From Rubellimicrobium mesophilum DSM 19309 (lineage in GTDB: Bacteria > Pseudomonadota > Alphaproteobacteria > Rhodobacterales > Rhodobacteraceae): a DNA stretch of 33,258 bases. This document shows positions 25,230 to 33,128 of this stretch, in pieces (position 1 is the stretch's first letter; each line of letters starts with the position of its first letter). The DNA lies in contig NZ_KK088586.1 in NCBI RefSeq assembly GCF_000600335.2, positions 1-33,258 of the forward strand, given 5' to 3'. The translations under genes and the position numbers were made by a program. The notes beneath the pieces were generated by a model. It was not told the DNA's origin, did not search any database, and was given only the letters and a program-made list of their open reading frames with translations.

Positions 25230-27329
25230 ATGAACGACCTCGCTGCCACGAACGCGTTCCAAGCCGGGCGGCCTGCCGACGCGACCTCCTGGTCCCAAGG
25301 GCCCCACGACACGCTCCTGACCATCGGGACGGAACGCCTCGGCGCCCTCAAGGAGGAGAAGGCCTCTCTCGCCGAGGTGATCTCCGGCCTGCTGTCGGCC
25401 GCCGACGACCGCTCGCGCGACAAGCTCCGCGCCCTGGAGGGCGAGCTCGCCGCCCACGCCGCCACCATCACGGTGATCGGCCAGGTCAAGGCCGGCAAGA
25501 CCTCGGTCATCAACGTGCTGACGGGGACGCCGGGCTTCCTGCCCTCCGACGTGAACCCCTGGACCTCGGTCGTCACGACCGTCCACGTCAACAAGCCCGC
25601 CCCCCGGGGCAACATCAAGGCGTCCTTCCAGTTCTTCGAGCGCGACGAATGGGACCGCCTGATGCGCGGCGGCGGCCGCCTGGGCGAGATGGCCAAGCGC
25701 GCCGGCGCCGGCGACGAGATGGAGCGCATCGAGCAGCAGCTCATCGACGTGCGCCGCAAGTCGCAGGAACGGCTCGGCAAGAACTTCGAGCTCCTCCTCG
25801 GCCAGACCCACAACTACGACCGCGCCGACACCGCGCTGATCGAGCGCTACGTCTGCATGGGCGACCCCGACGCCATCGAGACCGAGTTCTCCAAGCAGGG
25901 CCGCTTCGCCGACCTCACCCGCGCGGCCGACATCTACCTGACCCTGCCGCAGTTCCCCTTCCCCTTCTCGCTCCAGGACACGCCCGGGGTGAACGACCCC
26001 TTCCTGATGCGCGAGCAGATCACGCTCCGCTGCGTCCGGAACTCCGAGCTCTGCGTCATGGTCCTTTCGGCCGCGCAGGCGCTCAACACCGTGGACCTCG
26101 CGCTGATCCGGCTCCTCTCCACGCTGGACCGCCGTCAGCTCATCATCTTCGTCAACCGCATCGACGAGCTCGAACGCCCGGCCGAGCAGGTGGAGGAGAT
26201 CCGCGCCTCGCTCGACGCCACGCTCCAGAAGCACGGCATCGGCAGCGTCCGCGACATCCTCTTCGGCTCGGCCAAGTGGGCCGAGGCCGCGCTCACCGGC
26301 AAGCCCGGCGAGCTGCCGGAGGCCGGGCAGGCCGCGCTCCTCGACTGGGCCCGCGTGGCCGACGTGCCGCGCGACAACCCCGATCCCTGCGTCTCGATCT
26401 GGCACCTCTCCGGGATGCCCGCCCTGATCCGCGCCATCGGCGACCGCGTGGCCGAGGGCTCGCCCCAGCGGCTCATGCAGAAGGTCCGGCGCGACCTCAA
26501 GAACGTGGTCACGCAGTCCTACGCCGGCATCCTCGGCGAGGGCGGCCCCGTGGGCGGCACCGACCGCGTCCACCTGACCGAGGCGCAGGTCCAGGCCCGC
26601 ATCCGGGCCATGACCCAGGACCTCCAGGCCGAGCTGCGGCGCGAGACCACCGAGATCCTTTCGGAGCTGCGCGGCCGCCTCACCGCCGCGAGCGAGCAGT
26701 TCGTCGAGACCACGGTCGCCGCCATGATCCGCCACATCGAGGTCTATGGCATCGAAGGCCAGTGGGAATGCGACCCCATGCGCCTCCGGGTCCAGCTCCG
26801 CGCGGCCTACATGGGCTTCGCGCGCTCGATCCGGGCGGTGGCCCAGCGCCTCCTGGCCCGTGCGGCCGAGGAGACGGGCGCCGTCTACCACGACCTCCTG
26901 GGCGAGCCCGGCCAGGGCCTCCGCCTCGAGCCGCCGCTGGTGCCGCAGATCCCGGCCCCCGTGGCGATCGGCAAGACCATCGTCGTGGACCTCCAGGGCG
27001 GCTGGTGGAAGCGCTGGATCAAGCTCCGCCGGGGCGCCCAGGCCTTCGCGGGCGAATACCGGACGCTCATCTCCAACGAGACCGGCACCATCGTGGCCGA
27101 GATCGAGGAGCAGCAGGTGGCCGCCGTGGACGCCGCCCTGCGCCGCACCCTGCAGGAGTTCCTGGACGAGCACGCGCAGACCCTGACCGGCATCGCCAAG
27201 GCCGGCCGCGTCACCGGGGACAACCTGCGCGCCGCGACGGGCGCCGACCGGCACTCGGCGCTCCGCCGGCAGCTCGATGCCGCCGCCGCCGCCCTGAACC
27301 TCGGCCCCGACCTCGCGGCCAGCGCCTGA
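25230..27329 (+). CDS. Dynamin-like GTPase 1
   Basis: This is a 699-residue dynamin-family GTPase, expected to bind and remodel membranes. G1 (P-loop) is GQVKAGKTS at residues 84-92, G2 probably T112 in NPWTSVVT, G3 DTPG at 250-253, and G4 NRID at 309-312. The region from about 450 to 550 is long and helical, fitting a stalk. At 590-601 GGWWKRWIKLRR is an aromatic and basic patch that could be a lipid-inserting paddle. A C-terminal helical segment follows. The ATG at 25230 has only a weak site (AGAAAG). It is the first of four genes read together with a second GTPase and two Roadblock proteins. The dynamin assignment is firm; the cellular job is unknown. Confidence 0.85.
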   Translation: MNDLAATNAFQAGRPADATSWSQGPHDTLLTIGTERLGALKEEKASLAEVISGLLSAADDRSRDKLRALEGELAAHAATITVIGQVKAGKTSVINVLTGTPGFLPSDVNPWTSVVTTVHVNKPAPRGNIKASFQFFERDEWDRLMRGGGRLGEMAKRAGAGDEMERIEQQLIDVRRKSQERLGKNFELLLGQTHNYDRADTALIERYVCMGDPDAIETEFSKQGRFADLTRAADIYLTLPQFPFPFSLQDTPGVNDPFLMREQITLRCVRNSELCVMVLSAAQALNTVDLALIRLLSTLDRRQLIIFVNRIDELERPAEQVEEIRASLDATLQKHGIGSVRDILFGSAKWAEAALTGKPGELPEAGQAALLDWARVADVPRDNPDPCVSIWHLSGMPALIRAIGDRVAEGSPQRLMQKVRRDLKNVVTQSYAGILGEGGPVGGTDRVHLTEAQVQARIRAMTQDLQAELRRETTEILSELRGRLTAASEQFVETTVAAMIRHIEVYGIEGQWECDPMRLRVQLRAAYMGFARSIRAVAQRLLARAAEETGAVYHDLLGEPGQGLRLEPPLVPQIPAPVAIGKTIVVDLQGGWWKRWIKLRRGAQAFAGEYRTLISNETGTIVAEIEEQQVAAVDAALRRTLQEFLDEHAQTLTGIAKAGRVTGDNLRAATGADRHSALRRQLDAAAAALNLGPDLAASA

Positions 27330-27352
27330 CCCCGGGAGGAGGAGAAGCCCCC

Positions 27353-28807
27353 ATGCCCAGGACCGACCAGCCTCGCCTCGTCACCGACGAGCAGCTCGAC
27401 CGTCTCTCGACCTCCGCCCGCGCGCGGCCCCGGATCGCCCTGATGGGCGAGTTCAGCTCGGGCAAGTCCACGCTGCTGAACCTCCTGATCGGCGAGGCGC
27501 TGCTGCCGACCAAGGTCACCGCGACCGAGCTGCCGCCCGTCTGGTTCAGCCACGGCGAGCCCCGCGCCTGGTGGGTGGGCAAGGACGGCGGCGAGCACCC
27601 GCTCGACTTCGGCAGCTTCCAGAGCGTGCCGATGTCGGCGCGCTACGTGCGCGTCACGACGCCCTCGCCGATGCTCGAACGTTGCGACATCGTCGATACG
27701 CCCGGCATCTCCGACCCCAACCTCGAGGAGGATTCCTGGCGCTTCGCCGTGGGGCACGCGAACTTCGTGCTCTGGTGCACCTCCGCGACACAGGCCTGGC
27801 GCGAGACCGAGCGCTCCACCTGGACCTCGCTGCCCGAGCGCCTGCGCGCCAACAGCGTCATGGTGGTCACGCGCTCCGACAAGCTCGGGCCTGGCGACCG
27901 CGAGAAGGTCAAGCGCCGCCTGTCCCGCGAATCCTTCGGCCTCTTCGGCGGCCTCGTGTTCCTCTCCACCCCCGACGCGGTGCGCGGCCTCGCCGCCCTG
28001 ACCGAATCGAACGACCCGAACCTGTGGCACGAGAGCGGCGGCGCCGACCTCGAGGAGCGGATCGCCTCCGGCCTCGACGCCGTGCGCGCCGCGCGGCTCG
28101 ACCTCCTGGACCGCTACCAGTCCACCGGTCCCGCCGCGCCCCGCGTCGTGACCCTGCCCACGCCGCCCCTGCCCACGCCGCCCCTGGCCGAGCCCGCGCC
28201 CGTCGTGGTCCTGCCGACCCCCGCCCCGGCGCCCTCGGCCGACGCCTTCGACTTCATCCGGCCCCGGCGCGTCGAGGTGCCCGAGGTCCGCCGCAGCGAC
28301 CGTCCCCTGTCCGAGGAGCCTGCCGACCCGCTTGCCGCCATGCGCGCGGGCTGGATGAACCTGCGCGATGAGGCCCCCGCCGAGCCTGCCCCCGTCCTGC
28401 GGCTGCCCGACCCCGTCCGTCCTCCCGCCCAGCCCGCCTGGACCGAGCCCTGGTCGGACGAGGACGACACGCCGCTGGTGCTCGACCGCGCCTGGGCCGC
28501 GCCGGCGCCCGCGGAGGAGAGCCCCGCGCCCGAGCCCGCGAGCCCGTCGGAGGAGGCCGCCTCCATCGACGCGGTGCTCGCCGCCGTGGCCGTCCCGGCG
28601 CCCGAGCCGGAGGCCCCCGCCGAGATCCTGCCGAGGGCGGTTCGGATCTGGCGCGACATCGTCGCCCGCAACTCCGAAATTCCATCGAATAGCCCGATCC
28701 TCGCCATGATTGACCAACTTCTCTGCGAATTGTCGCGCGAAGATGGACTATCCGATGGGATTGGACCGGAAGCGGCAACGATAATCGGACAGACCCGGGC
28801 CGCCTGA
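27353..28807 (+). CDS. Dynamin-like GTPase 2 with proline-rich tail
   Basis: This is a 484-residue dynamin-like GTPase. The P-loop is GEFSSGKST at 32-40, G3 DTPG at 115-118, and G4 TRSDK at 173-177; the sequence FSSGKSTLLN is typical of bacterial dynamins. The GTPase part ends near residue 245. From about 247 to 440 the chain is rich in proline, alanine and glutamate, including a short tandem repeat PTPPLPTPPL (about 28157-28186), and is probably disordered. A last segment with RIWRDIVARN and MIDQLLCELSR looks helical. No full stalk is visible, so it may pair with GTPase 1. The ATG at 27353 has GGGAGGAGGAG upstream, 23 bases after the previous stop. The last 40 codons are much lower in GC than the rest. 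Confidence 0.85.
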   Translation: MPRTDQPRLVTDEQLDRLSTSARARPRIALMGEFSSGKSTLLNLLIGEALLPTKVTATELPPVWFSHGEPRAWWVGKDGGEHPLDFGSFQSVPMSARYVRVTTPSPMLERCDIVDTPGISDPNLEEDSWRFAVGHANFVLWCTSATQAWRETERSTWTSLPERLRANSVMVVTRSDKLGPGDREKVKRRLSRESFGLFGGLVFLSTPDAVRGLAALTESNDPNLWHESGGADLEERIASGLDAVRAARLDLLDRYQSTGPAAPRVVTLPTPPLPTPPLAEPAPVVVLPTPAPAPSADAFDFIRPRRVEVPEVRRSDRPLSEEPADPLAAMRAGWMNLRDEAPAEPAPVLRLPDPVRPPAQPAWTEPWSDEDDTPLVLDRAWAAPAPAEESPAPEPASPSEEAASIDAVLAAVAVPAPEPEAPAEILPRAVRIWRDIVARNSEIPSNSPILAMIDQLLCELSREDGLSDGIGPEAATIIGQTRAA

Positions 28808-28835
28808 CCGGCGCGCCCGCTGAGGGAGGGGGAAG

Positions 28836-29495
28836 TTGGCGATAAATCTGTTCCGAAAGTTCGGCGCGGTCCTGCCAGGAGCCAAGGACCAAGCACCGGC
28901 CGGCATCGAGGAGGACCAGGGCGGCTTCGGCCCGCCCGGCGGCGTCCTGTGGACGACGCCCGTGGACGTGCTGTCGGACCGCCCCAAGGCGGCGCCCGCG
29001 CGGCCGGCGGTCACCGACATGCCCGCCCCGGGCCCCGCCAGCGACCATGTCGCGCCCTCCCTGCCCCCGCGCGCCGAGCCGGTCGTCGCCCCGCCCTCGT
29101 GGGAGCCCGAGCTCGCCGCCTTCGCGCCTCCGCCGACCGGCTCCTCGACCGACATCTCGGGCGCCGCCGACATCTCGGGTTTCGTGGGCGCCTGCCTGGT
29201 GGACAGCGACTCGGGCCTCATGCTCGCCGCCGAGGGGGGCGAATCGATCGACCTTGAGGCTGCCGCCGCGCTCAACACCCAGGTGGTGCGCGCCGAGCAT
29301 CAGGTGATCGAGGCGCTCCAGCTCGACGACCATGTCGAGGACATCCTCATCACCATGACCAGCCAGCTCCACTTCATCCGCCCGCTCGAGGCGTCGCCGC
29401 AGATCTTCCTCTACGTCTGCCTCGACAAGAAGGGCGCCAACCTCGGCATGGCCCGGATGCAGGTGAACAAGATCGAAAGCGGCCTGAAGCTCTGA
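28836..29495 (+). CDS. Roadblock/LC7 domain protein with proline-rich N-terminal linker
   Basis: This is a 219-residue protein. The C-terminal part (about 110-219) is a Roadblock/LC7-like domain: ISGFVGACLVDSDSGLML, LNTQVVRAEHQVIEAL, EDILITMTSQLHFIRPL and FLYVCLDKKGANLGMAR. Roadblock dimers regulate small GTPases (MglB on MglA). Residues about 1-105 are proline- and alanine-rich, starting MAINLFRKFGAVLPGAK, which could form an amphipathic membrane-binding helix. The start is TTG at 28836, with the strong site GAGGGAGGGGG; no in-frame ATG lies between it and residue 60. The domain is about 70% identical to the next protein. It follows GTPase 2 by 28 bases. Confidence 0.82.
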   Translation: MAINLFRKFGAVLPGAKDQAPAGIEEDQGGFGPPGGVLWTTPVDVLSDRPKAAPARPAVTDMPAPGPASDHVAPSLPPRAEPVVAPPSWEPELAAFAPPPTGSSTDISGAADISGFVGACLVDSDSGLMLAAEGGESIDLEAAAALNTQVVRAEHQVIEALQLDDHVEDILITMTSQLHFIRPLEASPQIFLYVCLDKKGANLGMARMQVNKIESGLKL

Positions 29496-29505
29496 CACCC
29501 TCCGG

Positions 29506-29569
29506 GCGCGCGGCCCTCCCTCCGCGCGCGCGGGGCCTCCTCTCCAGGGGACCTCCCTCCCAGGTCCCC
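29506..29569 (+). other. Two hairpins with CCCTCCC loops between the Roadblock genes
   Basis: GCGCGCGG (29506-29513) pairs with CCGCGCGC (29522-29529) around the loop CCCTCCCT. GGGGACCT (29547-29554) pairs with AGGTCCCC (29562-29569) around CCCTCCC. Both stems are eight perfect base pairs and both loops expose CCTCCC, complementary to a ribosome-binding site. They resemble the CcsR/cuckoo hairpins at 11900-11967 in plan but not in sequence. They may set transcript ends or stability, or pair with Shine-Dalgarno sites. Function is inferred only from shape. Confidence 0.5.
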
Positions 29570-29597
29570 AACCACCCCGACCGAAAGGACCGACCCC

Positions 29598-29951
29598 ATG
29601 TCAACCAACATCGCGGCGACGAGCGAGATCGCCGGCTTCATCGGCGCCTGCCTCGTGGACAGCGAATCCGGCCTGATGCTCGCCTCCGAGGGCGGCGGCA
29701 AGCTCGACCTCGAGGCCGCGGCCGCGCTGAACACCCAGGTCGTCAAGGCCAAGCTCGACGCGATCCAGACCCTCGGCCTGAACGACGGGATCGAGGACAT
29801 CCTCATCACGCTCGGCAAGCAGCTTCACTTCATCCGTCCGCTGGAGAAGGCGCCGGGGGTGTTCCTCTACGTCGCGCTCGACAAGAAGGCGGCGAACCTC
29901 GGCATGGCCCGGATGCAGGTCCGCAAGATCGAGGGCAGCCTCAGCCTCTGA
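29598..29951 (+). CDS. Roadblock/LC7 domain protein, tandem paralogue
   Basis: This 117-residue protein is essentially a bare Roadblock/LC7-like domain. It shares about 76 of 107 positions with the C-terminal domain of the preceding protein, including GACLVDS, SGLMLA, LEAAAALNTQVV, EDILIT, QLHFIRPLE, YV-LDKK and ANLGMARMQV. A tandem duplication is the simplest origin; the main differences lie in the first helix (KAKLDAIQTLG). It lacks the linker of its neighbour, so the two may form homo- or heterodimers. The ATG at 29598 has GAAAGGA upstream. It probably acts with the two dynamin-like GTPases; this is inference from the operon. Confidence 0.82.
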   Translation: MSTNIAATSEIAGFIGACLVDSESGLMLASEGGGKLDLEAAAALNTQVVKAKLDAIQTLGLNDGIEDILITLGKQLHFIRPLEKAPGVFLYVALDKKAANLGMARMQVRKIEGSLSL

Positions 29952-29976
29952 CCCCCGCCATGCCGGGAGCGCACAC

Positions 29977-30000
29977 AGGCCCTCCGCCCCCGGAGGGCCT
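29977..30000 (+). terminator. Candidate terminator of the dynamin-Roadblock operon
   Basis: AGGCCCTCCG (29977-29986) and CGGAGGGCCT (29991-30000) form a perfect ten-base stem with loop CCCC, 26 bases after the last Roadblock gene. It is strong and well placed, though no T-run follows. Confidence 0.6.
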
Positions 30001-30031
30001 CTAGCCGTTCGGCCCCCGCCGGAACAGGCTC

Positions 30032-30064
30032 GGCACCCCCGCGTTGACGGGGAAAGAGGGTGCC
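30032..30064 (+). promoter_or_regulatory. Possible Shine-Dalgarno-sequestering hairpin upstream of the LprI-like gene
   Basis: GGCACCC (30032-30038) pairs with GGGTGCC (30058-30064), ending two bases before the ATG at 30067. The probable ribosome-binding sequence AGAGGG (about 30055-30060) lies partly in the right arm. The stem could restrain translation. Confidence 0.35.
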
Positions 30065-30066
30065 CC

Positions 30067-31116
30067 ATGCCGCGCGCGTCCGCCTCGTTGCTTCCCGTCC
30101 TCGCCATCGCGCTCTGGCCGATCCAGGGCCATGCGCAGGAGGGCCCGTCCTTCGACTGCCGCTACGCCGAGACCGCGACCGAGCGGGCCATCTGCGCGAG
30201 CCCACGCCTGTCGCGCCTCGAACGGCGGATGTACCGGTCCTACCTCGGCCTCGTGGAGGCCGTGGGCGAGCGCCAGGCCCGCCGCCTCGCCGACCGGTTC
30301 CTGGAGCGTCGGCAGGCCTGCGGCGCCGACGAATCCTGCATCGCCCAGCGGCTCCGGGTCTCCATGCGCGTCTTCGAGCGCCGCGCCGCCGGCACGACCC
30401 GCCTCGCCGCCCGAGAGGCCGGCGAGGACCTGGCCTCCGAGCAGGCTGCGCCGCAGGAGCAGGTCGCCGCCGCCGAGCCCCTCTTGCCCGAGGACATTCC
30501 CTCCCCCGTCGCCCGCGAGGAGGCAGCGCCAGTCGAGGACGCCCTCATCCCGGACGACTCCGCCGAATCCGCCCCACGAAGCGACCAGGCCGCCCCCGCC
30601 CAGCCGACCGAACCCGACCTCCCCCTCGCCGCTCAGGCGCCCCTGCCCTCCGACCTCGGCCCGCTCCTCCATGAGGAGGCCCCGACCGCCGCCGAGGAGG
30701 AGGTCGCGACCGCCGGGACGCCTCCCTCCGCCGACCAGCTCGATGCGGCCATCGACGGGGCCGACCTCGCCTCTTCCGACGCGGCCGCCTCCTTCGACCG
30801 ACCCACCGCCTGGGCCTTCATGGCCCTCCCCCGCGACCAGCGGGCCGAGGTGCAGGCGCGCCTTCAGGGCGCCGGCCTCCTCGACGGCCCCGCCGAGGGG
30901 AGCTGGGACCGGCCCACGCAGGTCGCCCTCGACGCCTTCCTCGCCTCCGAGGAGGGCCAGGGCTTCGACGCCGGGACCGAGACCGGCGCCGCCCTCGCGC
31001 TCGAGTACCTCCGCTCCGACGCCTTCGCCCAGGCCCATGGGATCGCCGCGGCCGAAGCGCCCGCCGAGCAGGCCGCGCCCGACCCGAACGATCCCCTGGC
31101 CTCGGCCGAGTGGTGA
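30067..31116 (+). CDS. Secreted LprI-like (DUF1311) protein with C-terminal peptidoglycan-binding-like region
   Basis: This is a 349-residue exported protein. Residues 1-23 form a signal peptide (LLPVLAIALWPIQGHA). The mature start carries an LprI/DUF1311 type domain with C31, C43, C85 and C91 in FDCRYAETATERAICAS and ACGADESCIAQRL, presumably two disulfides. LprI proteins inhibit lysozyme in some bacteria. A long acidic, alanine- and proline-rich linker (about 105-240) follows. The C-terminal part, with LPRDQRAEVQARLQGAGLLDG and WDRPTQVALDAFL, resembles a peptidoglycan-binding repeat. The ATG at 30067 lies 115 bases after the Roadblock gene, behind its terminator. A role in cell-wall contact is inferred. 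Confidence 0.78.
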   Translation: MPRASASLLPVLAIALWPIQGHAQEGPSFDCRYAETATERAICASPRLSRLERRMYRSYLGLVEAVGERQARRLADRFLERRQACGADESCIAQRLRVSMRVFERRAAGTTRLAAREAGEDLASEQAAPQEQVAAAEPLLPEDIPSPVAREEAAPVEDALIPDDSAESAPRSDQAAPAQPTEPDLPLAAQAPLPSDLGPLLHEEAPTAAEEEVATAGTPPSADQLDAAIDGADLASSDAAASFDRPTAWAFMALPRDQRAEVQARLQGAGLLDGPAEGSWDRPTQVALDAFLASEEGQGFDAGTETGAALALEYLRSDAFAQAHGIAAAEAPAEQAAPDPNDPLASAEW

Positions 31117-31117
31117 A

Positions 31118-31528
31118 TCAGCCCCCCTCCAGCGCCAGGACCAGGAACCCGGCCGCGACCGCGACGCAGAGCGGCCCGTAGATCGCCCGGTCGAGCCGCG
31201 CGAAGGGTTCCTGCGGCGCCACCCGGCGCCAGGACCGCATCCAGGGCATCGCCCCGCGCAGCAGGAACGCGCCCGCCCCCACGAGCAGCACGGCCTGACG
31301 CGCCCCTCCCCCCGGCCACCAGGGCAGCGAGGCCGCGAGAAGGCAGGCCCCCGCCACCAGCCCGCAGGGAATCGGGCCCGGCATCCGCTCGGCCCCCGCG
31401 ACGCCCACCACCGCCCGCACCAGCGCCCGCTCCTCGCGCAGCGGCCACCAGATGCCCAGCGCCCAGAGGAGGTGAACCGCCGCCGCCAGGAGGAGGCCCG
31501 CCGACAGCACGGCCGACAGCACGATCAT
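31118..31528 (-). CDS. DUF3995 family membrane protein
   Basis: This 136-residue protein has four predicted membrane helices: IVLSAVLSAGLLLAAAVHLL, IPCGLVAGACLLAASL, RQAVLLVGAGAFLLRG and YGPLCVAVAAGFLVLAL. The HLLWALGIWWP motif in the first helix and the RLDRAIYGPLC motif before the last are characteristic of DUF3995. Function unknown. It is convergent with the LprI-like gene, one base apart, and its start is 16 bases downstream of the next minus-strand gene. Confidence 0.85.
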   Translation of the reverse strand: MIVLSAVLSAGLLLAAAVHLLWALGIWWPLREERALVRAVVGVAGAERMPGPIPCGLVAGACLLAASLPWWPGGGARQAVLLVGAGAFLLRGAMPWMRSWRRVAPQEPFARLDRAIYGPLCVAVAAGFLVLALEGG

Positions 31529-31544
31529 GGCCGCCCCCGCGCGC

Positions 31545-32144
31545 TCACTTGCCCGGCCGGATCGCCACCGGCTCGATCACGCGGCGCGCCTGATCCGTGC
31601 TCTCCTGCCAGTTGAGGAGGGCGATCCCCAGCTCCGGCAGGAACCGCAGCGCCTCGACGTAGTCGTTGGAGGTGTCGTAGGCGATCATCACCGGCACCGC
31701 GCGATAGGAGCAGGTCCCGATCGCCAGCACCTCCTCCGCGCCATAGGCCTGCGACTGCGCCTGGTCGTGGAGCCCGAACTGGTCGGTCACCCGGACCGGC
31801 GTGTCGAAGCGCTTCTCCGCCTCGACGACCGGAAGCTCCTCCGCCGTCCGTCCGTAGTCGTAATCGACCCGGGCCTCCGCATCGACCCCACCATCCGCCG
31901 AGACCGGGGTGTAGGAGAGGAGGTGCAGCCCCTGCCCCAGCTCCAGCCGGTAGCCCGTCCCATCGCCGAAGGTGCCGAGCACCGCGACGACTCCCGGCGC
32001 GCCCGTGGCCCGGAACACCTCGGTGGTGCCGTCGTCGTAGTCGACCCGGATTCCACGGGGCAGGTCGCCCGAGACCGGGCAGGCGGCCTGCCCGAAGGCC
32101 GGACCGGCCAGCAGCAAAAAGGAAAGCAAGGCAGCGCGCATCAT
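31545..32144 (-). CDS. Secreted protein of unknown function
   Basis: This 199-residue protein has a signal peptide (MRAALLSFLLLAGPAFG) and a mature part with two cysteines that may form a disulfide (AACPVSGDLP and IGTCSYRAV). The rest is beta-rich: GIRVDYDDGTTEVF, RVDYDYGRTAEELP. I do not recognise a family. Tandem ATGs at 32144 and 32141 are possible starts. It is probably periplasmic and co-transcribed with the DUF3995 gene. Confidence 0.75.
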   Translation of the reverse strand: MMRAALLSFLLLAGPAFGQAACPVSGDLPRGIRVDYDDGTTEVFRATGAPGVVAVLGTFGDGTGYRLELGQGLHLLSYTPVSADGGVDAEARVDYDYGRTAEELPVVEAEKRFDTPVRVTDQFGLHDQAQSQAYGAEEVLAIGTCSYRAVPVMIAYDTSNDYVEALRFLPELGIALLNWQESTDQARRVIEPVAIRPGK

Positions 32145-32186
32145 CAGGAACCTCGGGACCGATCGCGTCCGATCCTAAAGCGCAAT

Positions 32187-32211
32187 CCGAAAAGTGCGAC
32201 GCGGTTTTCGG
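32187..32211. repeat. Interspersed palindromic repeat-like element
   Basis: CCGAAAA (32187-32193) and TTTTCGG (32205-32211) form an inverted repeat around an 11-base centre, within AAAGCGCAATCCGAAAAGTG. This closely resembles the short palindromic elements scattered through many alphaproteobacterial genomes, often beginning AAAGCGC and centred on CCGAAAA-TTTTCGG. It lies between the secreted unknown and the AhpD-like gene and stands out as locally AT-rich. Only one copy is in the window. Confidence 0.5.
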
Positions 32212-32307
32212 GCCGATCCGGGCGTCGATCCGGGGCCCCGATGCGGCTCGCAGGCAGTTGATCGGGCACGGCCCTCCTTCGGCGCCATCCCGCCGGGACC
32301 GGCACCG

Positions 32308-32703
32308 TCACGCCCGGAACCGCTCGTCCACCTCCACCCCCAGCGCGGTCGCGAGCGCGTTGGTCTGCATCGCCATGGCGATCACGGCGAGGAGCTCCGC
32401 GTGCATCGCCGGCGTCATCCCCTTGGCCCGGGCCGCCGCCGTGTGCGAGTGGACGCAGTAGGCGCAGCCGTTCGCCGTGGACACCGCCACATAGACCAGC
32501 TCCTTCACCAGCGGATCGAGGGCCCCCGGCGCCATCACGCCCTGCGCCCGTTCCCACACCGACCGAAGCTGCTCCGGGTCGTGCGCCAGCGCCCGCCAGA
32601 AGTTGTTGACGTAGTCGGTCTGCCGCCTGGCCCGGATGTCGTCGAAGACCGCCCGCGCCTCCGGGCTGGCCGCATCGTCGGAGAGCAGCGGAACTGTGCC
32701 CAT
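32308..32703 (-). CDS. Carboxymuconolactone decarboxylase/AhpD-like protein
   Basis: This 131-residue protein belongs to the AhpD-like (CMD) superfamily. The redox motif is C80 and C83 with H87 in NGCAYCVHSHTAA. The upstream segment LDPLVKELVYVAVS and the following MTPAMHAELLAVIAMA are typical of peroxidase-related AhpD proteins. Such proteins act as alkylhydroperoxidases. The ATG at 32703 has GAGAGGG upstream; the open frame extends to 32802 but without family similarity. The physiological substrate is unknown. Confidence 0.88.
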   Translation of the reverse strand: MGTVPLLSDDAASPEARAVFDDIRARRQTDYVNNFWRALAHDPEQLRSVWERAQGVMAPGALDPLVKELVYVAVSTANGCAYCVHSHTAAARAKGMTPAMHAELLAVIAMAMQTNALATALGVEVDERFRA

Positions 32704-32834
32704 CACGATCCCTCTCGGCAGAAGGGGCTGCGCTGGACGGCAAGACGCATGGCGAACCTCCGCAGGTCGGGCCCGGCGCGGGATGCGCGGGCTTCCTGCC
32801 ACAGGGAACGGCGAGCGGGACGGTCAGGTCAAGA

Positions 32835-33128
32835 TCACGTCCGGGGCTTGGTCAGGCGCTTGACGTTGGCCCCGGTGCGCCGGGCGATGGGCTTGATGGC
32901 GGCATGGGCGATCTGGTCGGGGCTCTTGCCCGCCATCGCCGCCGCGCCCGCCGCGATCGCGGCCTCCACGAAGGCCGGGCCCTTCTCCGCGAACATGGTA
33001 TGGTTCTCGCGCGGCGAGGCGGGCAGGACGCCCACCATGCCCAGGGTGCGCAGGGCGATCACCGTCTGCGCCTCGGCCATCATCGACCAGAAGGCGAAGG
33101 CGGACTGCCAGGGCTGGAAGGGGTTCAT
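32835..33128 (-). CDS. Small helical protein of the Rhodobacter 'antifreeze'-annotated family
   Basis: This 97-residue alanine-rich protein has WSMMAEAQTVIALRTLGMVG, then SPRENHTMFAEKGPAFVEAA and a basic ending KPIARRTGANVKRLTK. It matches a short family in Rhodobacteraceae that databases often label antifreeze protein, although no such activity is established; a phasin-like surface-coating role is also conceivable. The ATG at 33128 has GGAGAA upstream. The frame is open a few codons further (33143). Confidence 0.7.
   Translation of the reverse strand: MNPFQPWQSAFAFWSMMAEAQTVIALRTLGMVGVLPASPRENHTMFAEKGPAFVEAAIAAGAAAMAGKSPDQIAHAAIKPIARRTGANVKRLTKPRT

Noticed and set aside
28157..28186. CRISPR-like or regulatory tandem repeat.
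   Set aside because: Two 15-base units encode PTPPL twice in the proline-rich tail of GTPase 2; no spacers. No CRISPR array is present anywhere in the window.
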